Shown here one piece after another: positions 34,368 through 42,626 of a DNA stretch of 64,000 nucleotides (position 1 is its first letter; each line of letters opens with the position of its first letter). The stretch is taken from the NCBI GenBank assembly GCA_036397555.1, contig DASWIS010000008.1, positions 186,001 through 250,000 on the forward strand. The letters run 5' to 3'. A model generated the notes under the pieces. That model worked only from the letters and a program-made list of their open reading frames with translations, did not search any database and was not told the origin of the DNA. Both the position numbers and the translations under genes were made by a program. This DNA is from Candidatus Zixiibacteriota bacterium. Its GTDB lineage: Bacteria; Zixibacteria; MSB-5A5; WJJR01.

Positions 34368-36143
34368 ATGCGCACCGTCAAGGATCAGCAGACCAGGAAG
34401 GGCAGACGGGACTCTTTCGGGGCGCCCGCGGGTGCCGGTGTCAAGACAGAGAATCCCAATTCATCGATCTTCGATGATCTTTCTGATTTGGACCGCCCGT
34501 CGAAGGGGACAGCCGAATCGGGTGAGCCGCCCACCCTGCGACCGCGGAATCTGGAAGCGTTAATCGACATCTCCAAAGCCATCAATTCGACGCTCGTTCT
34601 CGATGAAATCCTCAAACGCGTCATGAACCACGCCATCGAGCTTTTGAACGCCGAGCGGGGATTCCTGATGCTGTTGGACGACGAAGGCGAGTTAAAAGTC
34701 CGCATCGCGCACAACATCAAAAAGGAATCGCTCAGCAGTGCCGCCGATTTGCAAATCTCGCGCACGGTGGCCGACCGCGTGGCGGCCAAGGGGCAGTCGG
34801 AATACACCTCCAACGCGCAGGAAGACTCCCGTTATGCGGGCTCCCGTTCGGTTGCCGAACTGGATTTGCGCTTCATTATCTGCGTGCCGCTGAAGTTGCG
34901 CGAGCGTGTGATCGGCGTCTGCTACCTGGACAACCAGTCCCGCGCCGGACTCTTCGGCAAAAGCGACCTGCGGCTCTTTGAGCTGTTTGCCGAGCAGGCC
35001 GCCATCGCGATAGAGAACGCCAAGCTCTATGAGCGGCTCCTGTCGTTAACCCGTTACAACGAAAACGTCGTCAACAAGACGCCGTTGGGTATCGTGGTCG
35101 TCGACGACCAATTGCGCATGATCACGATCAATGACGCCGCGCAGCAAATCTGGCGCAGCCCCGACCGACTCTGGGATGCCAGGCAAATGGTCGATGAGTC
35201 GCGCTCGCTGCTCGACATCGTACCCGAATCGGACCGGCCCTGGTGGGAGCACACGCTCTCGGAAGTCCTCAGCGGACACAAGCCGTTGACAAAAGACAAG
35301 TACTTCCTGAAAATCGGCGGGCGCGAGTCGGTGCTGTCGATCAAGATATCCCCGCTCAACGGCATCGAAGGCGAAAAGCAGAAGATGATCATCGTGACCG
35401 AGGACATCACCGAAAAGGTGGTGATGGAAAAGTTCGTCAACCTCTCCGAACGAATGGTCGCCAAGGGAGAGATGGCGGCTTCCATCGGGCACGAACTGAA
35501 TAATCACCTCGAGATTCTATCGGCGCACGCCGAGCTGTTGCCGATTCATCTGCGCGCGAACCACCTCGGCAAGATTTCAGAGAGCTGTCAGAAAATTCAG
35601 GATTCCATCGACGCCATGGCGCGGTTTACCCGGGGGCTGATGGACTACATCCAACTGGATACCGAGCTGGTCGAGCAGAATGTCCAGGAAGTGATCGAGG
35701 AGCATCTGTTCACACTGCGTCCGTTGCGCGCGTTTGCTAGCGTGCGCTTCCACTGCGACTTCCGTCCCGAGTTGCCGCCGGTCAAGCTCGATGTCGGACA
35801 AATCCATTCGGTATTGCTGAATCTCTACAACAACGCCGTGGAGGCCGCCCAGCCGGGGCGTCCGCTGCAGGTCGACATTGCCGCACAGACGTGCACGGAT
35901 GAACCGTGCATCGAACTGACCATTCACGACAACGGGCAGGGAATGTCGGCCGAAGTACGGCAACGATTGTTTGAGCCGCGTTTCACCACGAAAAAGGACG
36001 GGCACGGGCTGGGTTTGGCTAACTGCCGCAAGATCATCGAAAATCACGGCGGCACCATCCGGTGCGAGAGCCGCGCCGGCCAGGGCACGACCTTCTTCAT
36101 TCGGCTGCCGATCAGCCAAACGTACTCGTCGTTTGATAGTTAA
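34368..36143 (+). CDS. GAF-PAS sensor histidine kinase
   Basis: The product has 591 residues from ATG 34368, without membrane helices, so it is a cytoplasmic sensor. After a 60-residue disordered start come a GAF domain (about 75-220, LNAERGFLMLLDDEGELKVR), a PAS domain (230-350, NKTPLGIVVVDDQLRMITIN) and a dimerisation helix pair with the phosphorylatable His375 in ASIGHELNNHLEIL. The ATPase domain has NLYNNAVEAAQ, DNGQGM and GHGLGLANCRKIIENHGG. No response regulator is adjacent. The next gene, a Ser/Thr kinase, follows after 51 bases in the same direction and could be co-expressed. Confidence 0.9.
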   Translation: MRTVKDQQTRKGRRDSFGAPAGAGVKTENPNSSIFDDLSDLDRPSKGTAESGEPPTLRPRNLEALIDISKAINSTLVLDEILKRVMNHAIELLNAERGFLMLLDDEGELKVRIAHNIKKESLSSAADLQISRTVADRVAAKGQSEYTSNAQEDSRYAGSRSVAELDLRFIICVPLKLRERVIGVCYLDNQSRAGLFGKSDLRLFELFAEQAAIAIENAKLYERLLSLTRYNENVVNKTPLGIVVVDDQLRMITINDAAQQIWRSPDRLWDARQMVDESRSLLDIVPESDRPWWEHTLSEVLSGHKPLTKDKYFLKIGGRESVLSIKISPLNGIEGEKQKMIIVTEDITEKVVMEKFVNLSERMVAKGEMAASIGHELNNHLEILSAHAELLPIHLRANHLGKISESCQKIQDSIDAMARFTRGLMDYIQLDTELVEQNVQEVIEEHLFTLRPLRAFASVRFHCDFRPELPPVKLDVGQIHSVLLNLYNNAVEAAQPGRPLQVDIAAQTCTDEPCIELTIHDNGQGMSAEVRQRLFEPRFTTKKDGHGLGLANCRKIIENHGGTIRCESRAGQGTTFFIRLPISQTYSSFDS

Positions 36144-36194
36144 GCCCCGGCGTCCTTCTCCAACCGGGCCCGAGCACTCGTCGGGGATCGCGCC

Positions 36195-39100
36195 ATGTCC
36201 GAGCAATTAATTCCCATCGGCACGTACAAGGGAACCGCTGTTGCACAAGGCGGGTTCGGTCGCGTTTATCGTGTCGCTCTTCCGGACGGTCGACCGGCTG
36301 CGCTAAAGTGGATTGATGCGACGGCAGACGACGGCGCACGCCGCTCACTGCAACACGAATTCAACGTCCACGGCACGCTGCATCATCCGCAATTGCCGAA
36401 GGTCCGGGACTTCGGAATCGCCGACGGACGCCCATTTCTGGTCATCGACTGGATTGACGGACGGTCACCCACGGAGTGTTCAGAGGACGAGTGCGACTTT
36501 GGGTCGCTGCTGCGACACCTGGCGCGTGTGTTGTGGTTTGTGCACCGGCGCGGCTGGGTTCATGGCGATCTAAAACCGGAGAATCTGCGCTGGGGTCTGT
36601 CGAACGGGGAGCCGCTGCTGTACATGCTGGATTTTGGGTTGGCGCGACCCATCGGGGACGATTCCCGCCCGCGAGGCGCCGGAACGGTCGGCTATTGCGC
36701 ACCGGAATTCCTCAACCTCCAGTCCGCCGACGGTCGCGCTGACTGGTACTCAACAGGGGTCATACTCTATGAGTGGCTCTTCGGGACGAGGCCGTTTGCA
36801 TCCGATGAACCGGCCACGGAAATCGCCGGTCATCTCGAGACCCGGCCCGATCTCACGCGAACGCCACGCAGGCGCGCACCGGCGTGGGCAGCGGACGTCG
36901 TCGCGCGACTGCTGGCGAAGTCCCCCGATGAACGCGGCGCAGACGAGTGGGACTTGCTGGATTGGATTTCGCAGTACGAACCGTCGGTCGATCCGGCACG
37001 GTTGCTCAACCACGATCTTCAATGGCATCTGAGCAGTGGGATGACGTGCCTCTCGGATGCTGAGAAAGCCGTTGTCGAAACGATTGTCGACACGCTCGAG
37101 TCCGGCGCCGTCTCCGAATGGCGGATCGGCACCCAATTAGATGACCCGGGCCGTTTGGCACGATTTCTCATCAGCCGTTTGTCGGCTGGCGGTTGGTCGA
37201 TAGCGGATGCCGTGAATCTCCTGGATCCTGATCTGGCCCGCCAGGGAAGGTCAAACGATGCACCGATCAAGCTGGATGCCTCACGTATAGAAGCTGGGAG
37301 ATCGCTCCGGGCGTCGGTTTCCGTTGCACCGCTCCCGATTAGGGATGCAGAGTTAGGCACGCCTCCGGTCGGCTTACACAGCGCGTGCATCAACCTCCTC
37401 CCCTGGGATGGCAATCGTGTTCACGACTTTCTTCGAGGGTTGACGGGGGAAGACGAAACGGTCCGATCGCTTGCCGATGACATGCTGCTTGTGACCGGCG
37501 GGCTGCCCGCGGCGATCTCGGCACTCACAAACATGCTGATCGATACGTCAGCCATGTACGTCGGTGACCGGCAGTGGTCTGTCGACGAAACCGCTGTGCT
37601 GGCGTGGCCATCTGCGGAGGCCGCGCGATTGTGCTTTGACCGATTGATCGGCGCTCTTCCCGACGACCAGCGGCAGCTCTGCCTTTGGCTGGCGCTCGGA
37701 CGAGGATACGGGTGTTCTTCGCTGCTGCCGGTGCTGGCGACCGACAATGCCGGTCCCTTGCAACAGACGATCGGACAATTGGAATCCCGTGGAATCGTCG
37801 TCATGAACCGGCTGCCTGAACAGTCGGGATCATTGGACATGCGGTTGCGAATCCCGGCGTGCAGAGATGCCATTCTTGCCGGTCTGTCGGCTGACGACCG
37901 CCGTCAGAAGGCCGCGGCCCTGGCCGATCGCATGTCGGAGCATCCCTGTGCCCCGGCCGATCTCTATCACGAAATCCTGGCACGATGTTGGGCCGACGCG
38001 GATGAGTTGGAGAAGTCGTCTGAGCAATTCGTTCAGTGCGCCGCAATCGCGGTCGCGTCCGATGAACGCCAGAGGGCGGGACGATTGATCGCCGATGCCG
38101 AGCGCGTTGCCGAGTCGATCCCCGATGCCAGGGTGCGCGCGTACTGGTATGGTCGCGCCCGCATGGTGCGCGCGGATCGCCTGAAAGCAGCCGGTGAAAT
38201 CGACGGTGCCGGGGCCATCTATCGCGAACTGCTGGCGGTCGGCAGGCACTACCACGACCGGCACTTGTTGGCGGAGACGCTCTCCGATCTGGGCGATCTG
38301 TACCGTCAGACTCGGCGGTTCGAAAAGGGCATCCGTGTCTTGCGCCGTGCGCGGCTCATGTGGGGCGAAATCGGCGACCGTGAACGGGAGTCGCGCGCAA
38401 CGATGAACTTGGGCAACATGTATTGGGTGTCCTCCGACCTGACCCGCGCCCAGCAGTTTTATGAGAACGCGCTGGTCATTCAGCGCGAGTTGGGATCGCA
38501 CAAATTGGCGGCAACCACCCTTTCAAATCTGGGCGCGATCCACCTGTTTCGTTACGAGTACGACGCCGCCGAGACTTGCTTTCGAGAGTCCTATGCCGAG
38601 CACGACCGGCTGAATGTGCCTGTCGAAAAGGCGCGTACCCTCAACAATCTGGGCGGCATCGAGTTCCTGCGCGGACGGTTGGACACCGCCGAGCAGTACT
38701 TCTTACGTGCCGCTGACTTAAATCAGGAGGCCGGCGCCCAGGCGGAAGAAGTGTTCAATCACCGCAACCTGGTCGAAGTCGCGCTGGAACGCGGCGATTT
38801 GCGCAGCGTGGTCACACGCGGCAGCAATGTGCACGGCGTGGCCCGTGATTTGGGTGACATCGCCACGGCCGCCGAAGTCGGGATCCTGTTGGCGGAGGGG
38901 TATCTGCGGGCCGGCGACTTCCGTCGCGCACGCCAGTATTTGGACGATGTCCAGCAGGCATGCCGCACGATCACCAACGTTGATCTTGCAGTTCAGGCGG
39001 CGATGCTCTCCGCCGCATTTCCATTGCGACTGGGACAGAATCGCATCGCCCGTGATTTATTGGATTCGAGTTGCCCGCATCCGGAGGAACTGTCCAACAG

Positions 39101-39668
39101 GCATTTGCGCCTGGACCTGACGATCCTGCGCATGCGTCTGGCGCTCCGCGAAGAGAATCCGGCGGACGTCGACACGCTCTGGAACACCATCCAGCAGGAA
39201 TCGCACGCCACCGGCACGCCACACAAACTGGCGCTCGCCGTCTGCGTGCGTTTGCTGGATTCGCCTCATGACGATGTCTTCGCCGGGGCGTCCGGGATGA
39301 TCGACGCATTTCTCGGAGAATTGCCGCAATGGCACTGGGTCGGTGAGTACCTGACTTGGAAGGCGCAGGACGCACTGCGACGCGGCGACACCGGCCAAGC
39401 CGAATCCTTCGTGGCCGATGCCGTTTCGCGCCTGCGCCGTGATGGAAACTGGGATGCCTTGTGGCGGGCGTTGGGCGTCGCCGGAGAAATCGCTCACGCG
39501 CGGACCGACTACGAGCCGGCGGTTACGGCATTCGACGAGGCGCTGCGCATCCTGCAGGCGATCGGACGGACAATTGATGACGAAGCCGGTCGCGACAGCT
39601 ACGGGCGGCATCCGATGGCGGTGTCGCTGACTCGCTCCCGCGAGCGGATCATGGAATTGGTGGGTTGA
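36195..39668 (+). CDS. Ser/Thr protein kinase with TPR repeats
   Basis: The product has 1157 residues. A eukaryotic-type kinase domain occupies 8-270: glycine loop AQGGFGRVY, ATP lysine Lys38, catalytic HGDLKPEN (123-130) and DFGLA (146-150), then GTVGYCAPEF. All catalytic residues are present. Residues about 280-620 form a helical, NTPase- or SARP-like region without a clear P-loop. From about 640 to 1080 come tandem TPR helices (for example YRQTRRFEKGIRVLRRARLM and TLSNLGAIHLFRYEYDAAE). Kinase-TPR proteins act as scaffolds or signal relays. The gene runs towards the peptide gene and is the last of the histidine kinase unit. Confidence 0.9.
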   Translation: MSEQLIPIGTYKGTAVAQGGFGRVYRVALPDGRPAALKWIDATADDGARRSLQHEFNVHGTLHHPQLPKVRDFGIADGRPFLVIDWIDGRSPTECSEDECDFGSLLRHLARVLWFVHRRGWVHGDLKPENLRWGLSNGEPLLYMLDFGLARPIGDDSRPRGAGTVGYCAPEFLNLQSADGRADWYSTGVILYEWLFGTRPFASDEPATEIAGHLETRPDLTRTPRRRAPAWAADVVARLLAKSPDERGADEWDLLDWISQYEPSVDPARLLNHDLQWHLSSGMTCLSDAEKAVVETIVDTLESGAVSEWRIGTQLDDPGRLARFLISRLSAGGWSIADAVNLLDPDLARQGRSNDAPIKLDASRIEAGRSLRASVSVAPLPIRDAELGTPPVGLHSACINLLPWDGNRVHDFLRGLTGEDETVRSLADDMLLVTGGLPAAISALTNMLIDTSAMYVGDRQWSVDETAVLAWPSAEAARLCFDRLIGALPDDQRQLCLWLALGRGYGCSSLLPVLATDNAGPLQQTIGQLESRGIVVMNRLPEQSGSLDMRLRIPACRDAILAGLSADDRRQKAAALADRMSEHPCAPADLYHEILARCWADADELEKSSEQFVQCAAIAVASDERQRAGRLIADAERVAESIPDARVRAYWYGRARMVRADRLKAAGEIDGAGAIYRELLAVGRHYHDRHLLAETLSDLGDLYRQTRRFEKGIRVLRRARLMWGEIGDRERESRATMNLGNMYWVSSDLTRAQQFYENALVIQRELGSHKLAATTLSNLGAIHLFRYEYDAAETCFRESYAEHDRLNVPVEKARTLNNLGGIEFLRGRLDTAEQYFLRAADLNQEAGAQAEEVFNHRNLVEVALERGDLRSVVTRGSNVHGVARDLGDIATAAEVGILLAEGYLRAGDFRRARQYLDDVQQACRTITNVDLAVQAAMLSAAFPLRLGQNRIARDLLDSSCPHPEELSNRHLRLDLTILRMRLALREENPADVDTLWNTIQQESHATGTPHKLALAVCVRLLDSPHDDVFAGASGMIDAFLGELPQWHWVGEYLTWKAQDALRRGDTGQAESFVADAVSRLRRDGNWDALWRALGVAGEIAHARTDYEPAVTAFDEALRILQAIGRTIDDEAGRDSYGRHPMAVSLTRSRERIMELVG

Positions 39669-39679
39669 TGGATGGGGAC

Positions 39680-39715
39680 AAAAAAGGAGCGGCCGCCGCT
39701 GTAACGACGGCCGCT
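39680..39715 (-). terminator. Intrinsic terminator of the small peptide gene
   Basis: On the minus strand AGCGGCCGTCG pairs with CGGCGGCCGCT, an 11-base-pair stem with one wobble and a six-base loop. CC and six T residues follow. It begins 20 bases after the peptide stop codon and lies between it and the end of the convergent kinase gene. Confidence 0.8.
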
Positions 39716-39734
39716 GGTGACGGAAGGAAGTTGA

Positions 39735-39812
39735 TCAACCGCCGCCGACGCTGATTCCGATCGGGGCCAGCTTGTCCTCCAGGACCTCAACTTCCAAGGT
39801 GTAGACCTCCAT
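39735..39812 (-). CDS. 25-residue peptide, candidate precursor for the M50/HlyD exporter
   Basis: A 26-codon frame from ATG 39812 to TGA encodes an acidic, amphipathic N-terminal part (MEVYTLEVEVLEDK) and a neutral C-terminal tail, LAPIGISVGGG. Reality is supported by GGAGGTGA seven bases before the ATG, by a terminator directly after the stop, and by third codon positions that are 21 of 25 G or C like the neighbouring genes. It is too short for ordinary gene finders. It lies behind the PqqD-like/M50/HlyD gene in the same direction. An acidic leader with a small Gly-rich tail is typical of exported or modified peptides. A modified peptide or a bacteriocin-like signal is inferred; no homologue is known to me. 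Confidence 0.72.
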   Translation of the reverse strand: MEVYTLEVEVLEDKLAPIGISVGGG

Positions 39813-39816
39813 CAAC

Positions 39817-39824
39817 TCACCTCC
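39817..39824 (-). promoter_or_regulatory. Very strong ribosome binding site of the 25-codon gene
   Basis: GGAGGTGA on the minus strand is complementary to eight bases of the 16S 3' end and sits at a normal distance before ATG 39812. It is among the best Shine-Dalgarno matches in the window and is the main evidence that the tiny gene is expressed. Confidence 0.8.
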
Positions 39825-40244
39825 CTTCTTCTTGGGGTTTCAGGTGGTTGACTGAGCCGGACACCCGCCGACTCATATCTGCACGACATCAATCATCTAT
39901 CTCGATGAATCCTCCCGACTTGGTCCTGTTTCGTTCTGACTCCAAACATGCACAACCGCTGCATGTTAACGCAGCGGGAATTGATTGACCTCCAACGTCC
40001 AAGCACTGCAAGATAGGAAATAGATCGCCGCAGGCAGGACCCGTCGGCGGGACAAGTAAGCGAGATTCCACCTTCGGATTCCGAATAAACATATGTCGCG
40101 CTGGCCGATACGTCAAGCGTCGATAGCGATTCATTAAACGCGCGGGACCAGCAAGCACAATATGGACACAGGATGTGGTATAACGTTGCCAGGCAAGCAC
40201 TACCGGACGTGTAAACTACATCGCGGCGTAACGATCTTGAGGAG
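39825..40244. other. Leader and intergenic region of the peptide gene
   Basis: No gene is supported. The composition is less GC-rich than the surroundings. It holds a promoter candidate (40088-40116, minus strand), from which a leader of about 270 bases would reach the peptide gene, and in that leader a hairpin CCGCTGC/GCAGCGG (39956-39977) with an eight-base loop. A 103-codon minus-strand frame (39889-40200) spans the promoter and has no ribosome binding site, so I do not count it as a gene. Confidence 0.5.
40088..40116 (-). promoter_or_regulatory. Sigma-70-type promoter candidate for the peptide gene
   Basis: On the minus strand TTGACG (40111-40116) and TATGTT (40088-40093) are exactly 17 bases apart and match five and four of six consensus positions. 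It would let the peptide be made independently of the exporter gene, in higher amount. Confidence 0.55.
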
Positions 40245-42548
40245 CTACCACCACGACCAGAATTCGACCCGGATGAAGTGCATCAAACGCCGGGCGACCA
40301 ACGAGAGGATGGGCCGCTTACCACACGCGACTTTTGCATATCCGGTCATGCCAGGTTGAAGAAGACGCGCAGCGTTATCGAGTTCAGTCGTGACCAGAAA
40401 CTCGCGTTGTGAACTGGCGGTATCGGCGCGGCTGGCGATGGTGATGACGCGGCCATGAAACGTGTCGCGCGGTCGCGAACGCACCTTCAACGACACTGGT
40501 GCATCGTGTCCCACATCGGCGATGTCGTCCTGATCGACATACAATCGCAGCCGGACCGGATCGAGATCGGCCACTTCGACGAGGGTGCGATCATGCTCGA
40601 CGCGTGTGACGATTCCCTCGATCGGTGACAGGATCGTTGAGGACGCGATCTGGATCTGCAGAAATTCGACCTCGGCATCAAGCGCGGCAATCTGCGCTTC
40701 CTTGACCGCCAGCTCCTCCGCCTTGGGTCCGGCGATCAGGAGGTCCAACTCGCTCTGCTTGGCATCACGCGCCGACCCGGCCATTTCCCGCTCGGTGCGG
40801 CGCGCGTCGAATTGCTCCTGCGCGATCAGTTGCCGGTCCAACAGACGCTGCCCACGATCCAGTTCCGCCTGCTTGTTGCCGACCTGTGCTTCCAGCTCGG
40901 AGAGTTCGGCGCGCAACTGAAGGATCCTGTCTTTCTGTGGTCCGGATACAAGAACACTGCGCTCGGCGATGATGCGATCGCGTTCCGCGGTCTTCTGCAT
41001 CAGCAGCGCACGGTACCGATTAGAGGAGATCACCAGCAGCGTGTCGCCGCGCGCGATCGGTTGATTCGGCGCGGCCCGCAGCTCGTAGGCGATGACCGAG
41101 AAATCGGCGGCGTTCGCCTGCACGACGGAACGCTCGCGGCGCTCCTGCGGGTGGCTGATAAATAATTCGGTCTCAATGGTTCCGCTCGCCGAGTTGCTCA
41201 CCGTGTACCGCGCGCTCGCCTCGACCTCGCAATGCGATCCGACACGCCGTTCCAGCTTGATCACAAACGACAGAGCAACGACAAGGATGATCGTGCCCCA
41301 GACGACAATCGGCTTAGCGAGACTCGTCGGGGCTTGTGCGTCTTCGGCACCATCCCCTGACGACTCCGCACGTGTGTCGGACTTGGCGGAGCCCGATGTC
41401 ATGGCAAGCGCCATCACCGAGGCAAACAGCAGGAGCACTCCCGCCAAACCCCAGTGGCCGTGGAGGAAGCGCACGGCGTGATACCCCAGCCAGCCGACCA
41501 GAGCGCCCGTGTACAGCGCCGAAGCGATGCCATAGATTCGATACGCCAACCGATGGCGTGTCTCGTCCGTCGACAGCGTGCGCGCCCGGCCCCAGAGCCA
41601 GGAGTGAATCACGCCGCGCCAGTAGGCAAACGACTTATCGCGGAGATTGGGAATGCCGAGCGCATCCACCAATAGATAGTAACCATCCAGCTTGATCAGC
41701 GGATTGAGATTGAAGAGAAACAGTAACAGCGAGATCGCCGGGATCACCCACAGGAAATCCGAGAGCCAATTCCCCGGTTCGACAACCCGCCACATGAAGA
41801 CCGCCACGGCCGTCAAAAGCCCCTGAAAAAACAGCCCCGCCAGCCCGACATAGACACGCGGACGGCGCCCACTCAACAAGTAACTGTCGGAGATGTTGCT
41901 GTAGAATGACGGCTGGAAATAGAGTAGCAGGAATCCCATCTCATGGATGCTGCCGCCATAGTATTTCAACGTCAGCGCGTGTCCGAATTCGTGCACGATG
42001 GCAATGACGAAAATGGCGGCGAGCACGAGTGGAATCGAGGTCAAACGCCAGATATCGGCGAGGTTCGATTGCCACAGCGACTGCTGCGATGACGCAATGG
42101 CGGTAGCACCGGCCATCAACAACAGCACGATGACGACCGATCCCGGCGCGAAAAGGAAACGCAAACGCCTGACCCATCGTGACAGAGCGGCGTCGGGATC
42201 AAACGCTTTGATCGGTATCATCCAGAGCGATCGCCGCCGAATATGGATCGGGTTGTTGCGATAACGTTCCAGTGCCGGTCCCTCGAAAAACAACAGCCGC
42301 TCCATCCGCTCGAAGAACTGGTGCGCGACTTCCAGCCGCAGCTTGATACCGAATCGTTCCTCGGTGAGTCTCGCCGCCTCGGCGATTGAGGTGCCCCCAT
42401 CGGCGCGCGTGAGCATGTAGTGCTCAGGAGCGCGCAGGCGAAAGAAGCGCCCGGTCAGTGGGTCCTTGACCACATAGAGGGTGCGCGCACCGTCGGATTC
42501 GGCGTGCACGATCAAATCTGAGCGAAGTCTCAGAAGGCGCTCACTCAT
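40245..42548 (-). CDS. PqqD-like / M50 metallopeptidase / HlyD adaptor fusion
   Basis: The product has 767 residues. Residues 1-90 resemble PqqD/winged-helix peptide-binding modules (VVKDPLTGRFFRL, ADGGTSIAEAARLTEERFG). Residues 130-420 are membrane helices with the M50 zinc motif HEFGH (186-190) and the third ligand in NPLIKLDGYY (Asp288). After a last helix near 425-445 comes a HlyD-type periplasmic part: a long coiled coil (about 510-620, ELSELEAQVGNKQAELDRGQ) and a lipoyl/barrel segment (STILSPIEGIVTRVEHDRTL). The fusion resembles YydH-type proteins linked to modified peptides. It may cleave and export the 25-residue product. No ABC transporter or TolC gene is adjacent. ATG 42548 follows GGAGA. 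Confidence 0.85.
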   Translation of the reverse strand: MSERLLRLRSDLIVHAESDGARTLYVVKDPLTGRFFRLRAPEHYMLTRADGGTSIAEAARLTEERFGIKLRLEVAHQFFERMERLLFFEGPALERYRNNPIHIRRRSLWMIPIKAFDPDAALSRWVRRLRFLFAPGSVVIVLLLMAGATAIASSQQSLWQSNLADIWRLTSIPLVLAAIFVIAIVHEFGHALTLKYYGGSIHEMGFLLLYFQPSFYSNISDSYLLSGRRPRVYVGLAGLFFQGLLTAVAVFMWRVVEPGNWLSDFLWVIPAISLLLFLFNLNPLIKLDGYYLLVDALGIPNLRDKSFAYWRGVIHSWLWGRARTLSTDETRHRLAYRIYGIASALYTGALVGWLGYHAVRFLHGHWGLAGVLLLFASVMALAMTSGSAKSDTRAESSGDGAEDAQAPTSLAKPIVVWGTIILVVALSFVIKLERRVGSHCEVEASARYTVSNSASGTIETELFISHPQERRERSVVQANAADFSVIAYELRAAPNQPIARGDTLLVISSNRYRALLMQKTAERDRIIAERSVLVSGPQKDRILQLRAELSELEAQVGNKQAELDRGQRLLDRQLIAQEQFDARRTEREMAGSARDAKQSELDLLIAGPKAEELAVKEAQIAALDAEVEFLQIQIASSTILSPIEGIVTRVEHDRTLVEVADLDPVRLRLYVDQDDIADVGHDAPVSLKVRSRPRDTFHGRVITIASRADTASSQREFLVTTELDNAARLLQPGMTGYAKVACGKRPILSLVARRLMHFIRVEFWSWW

Positions 42549-42626
42549 GTGAATGTCTCCCCGCCAGCGAGAGAGTAACGCGCCCGCCGTTGCAACGGCA
42601 AGACGTTTTGTTGTTGCGCGATGCGT

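Noticed and set aside
39889-40200. 103-codon minus-strand frame with several cysteines (CSGCAC) near the peptide gene
   Set aside because: It spans the promoter candidate, has no ribosome binding site and its codon usage is unlike that of the neighbours.
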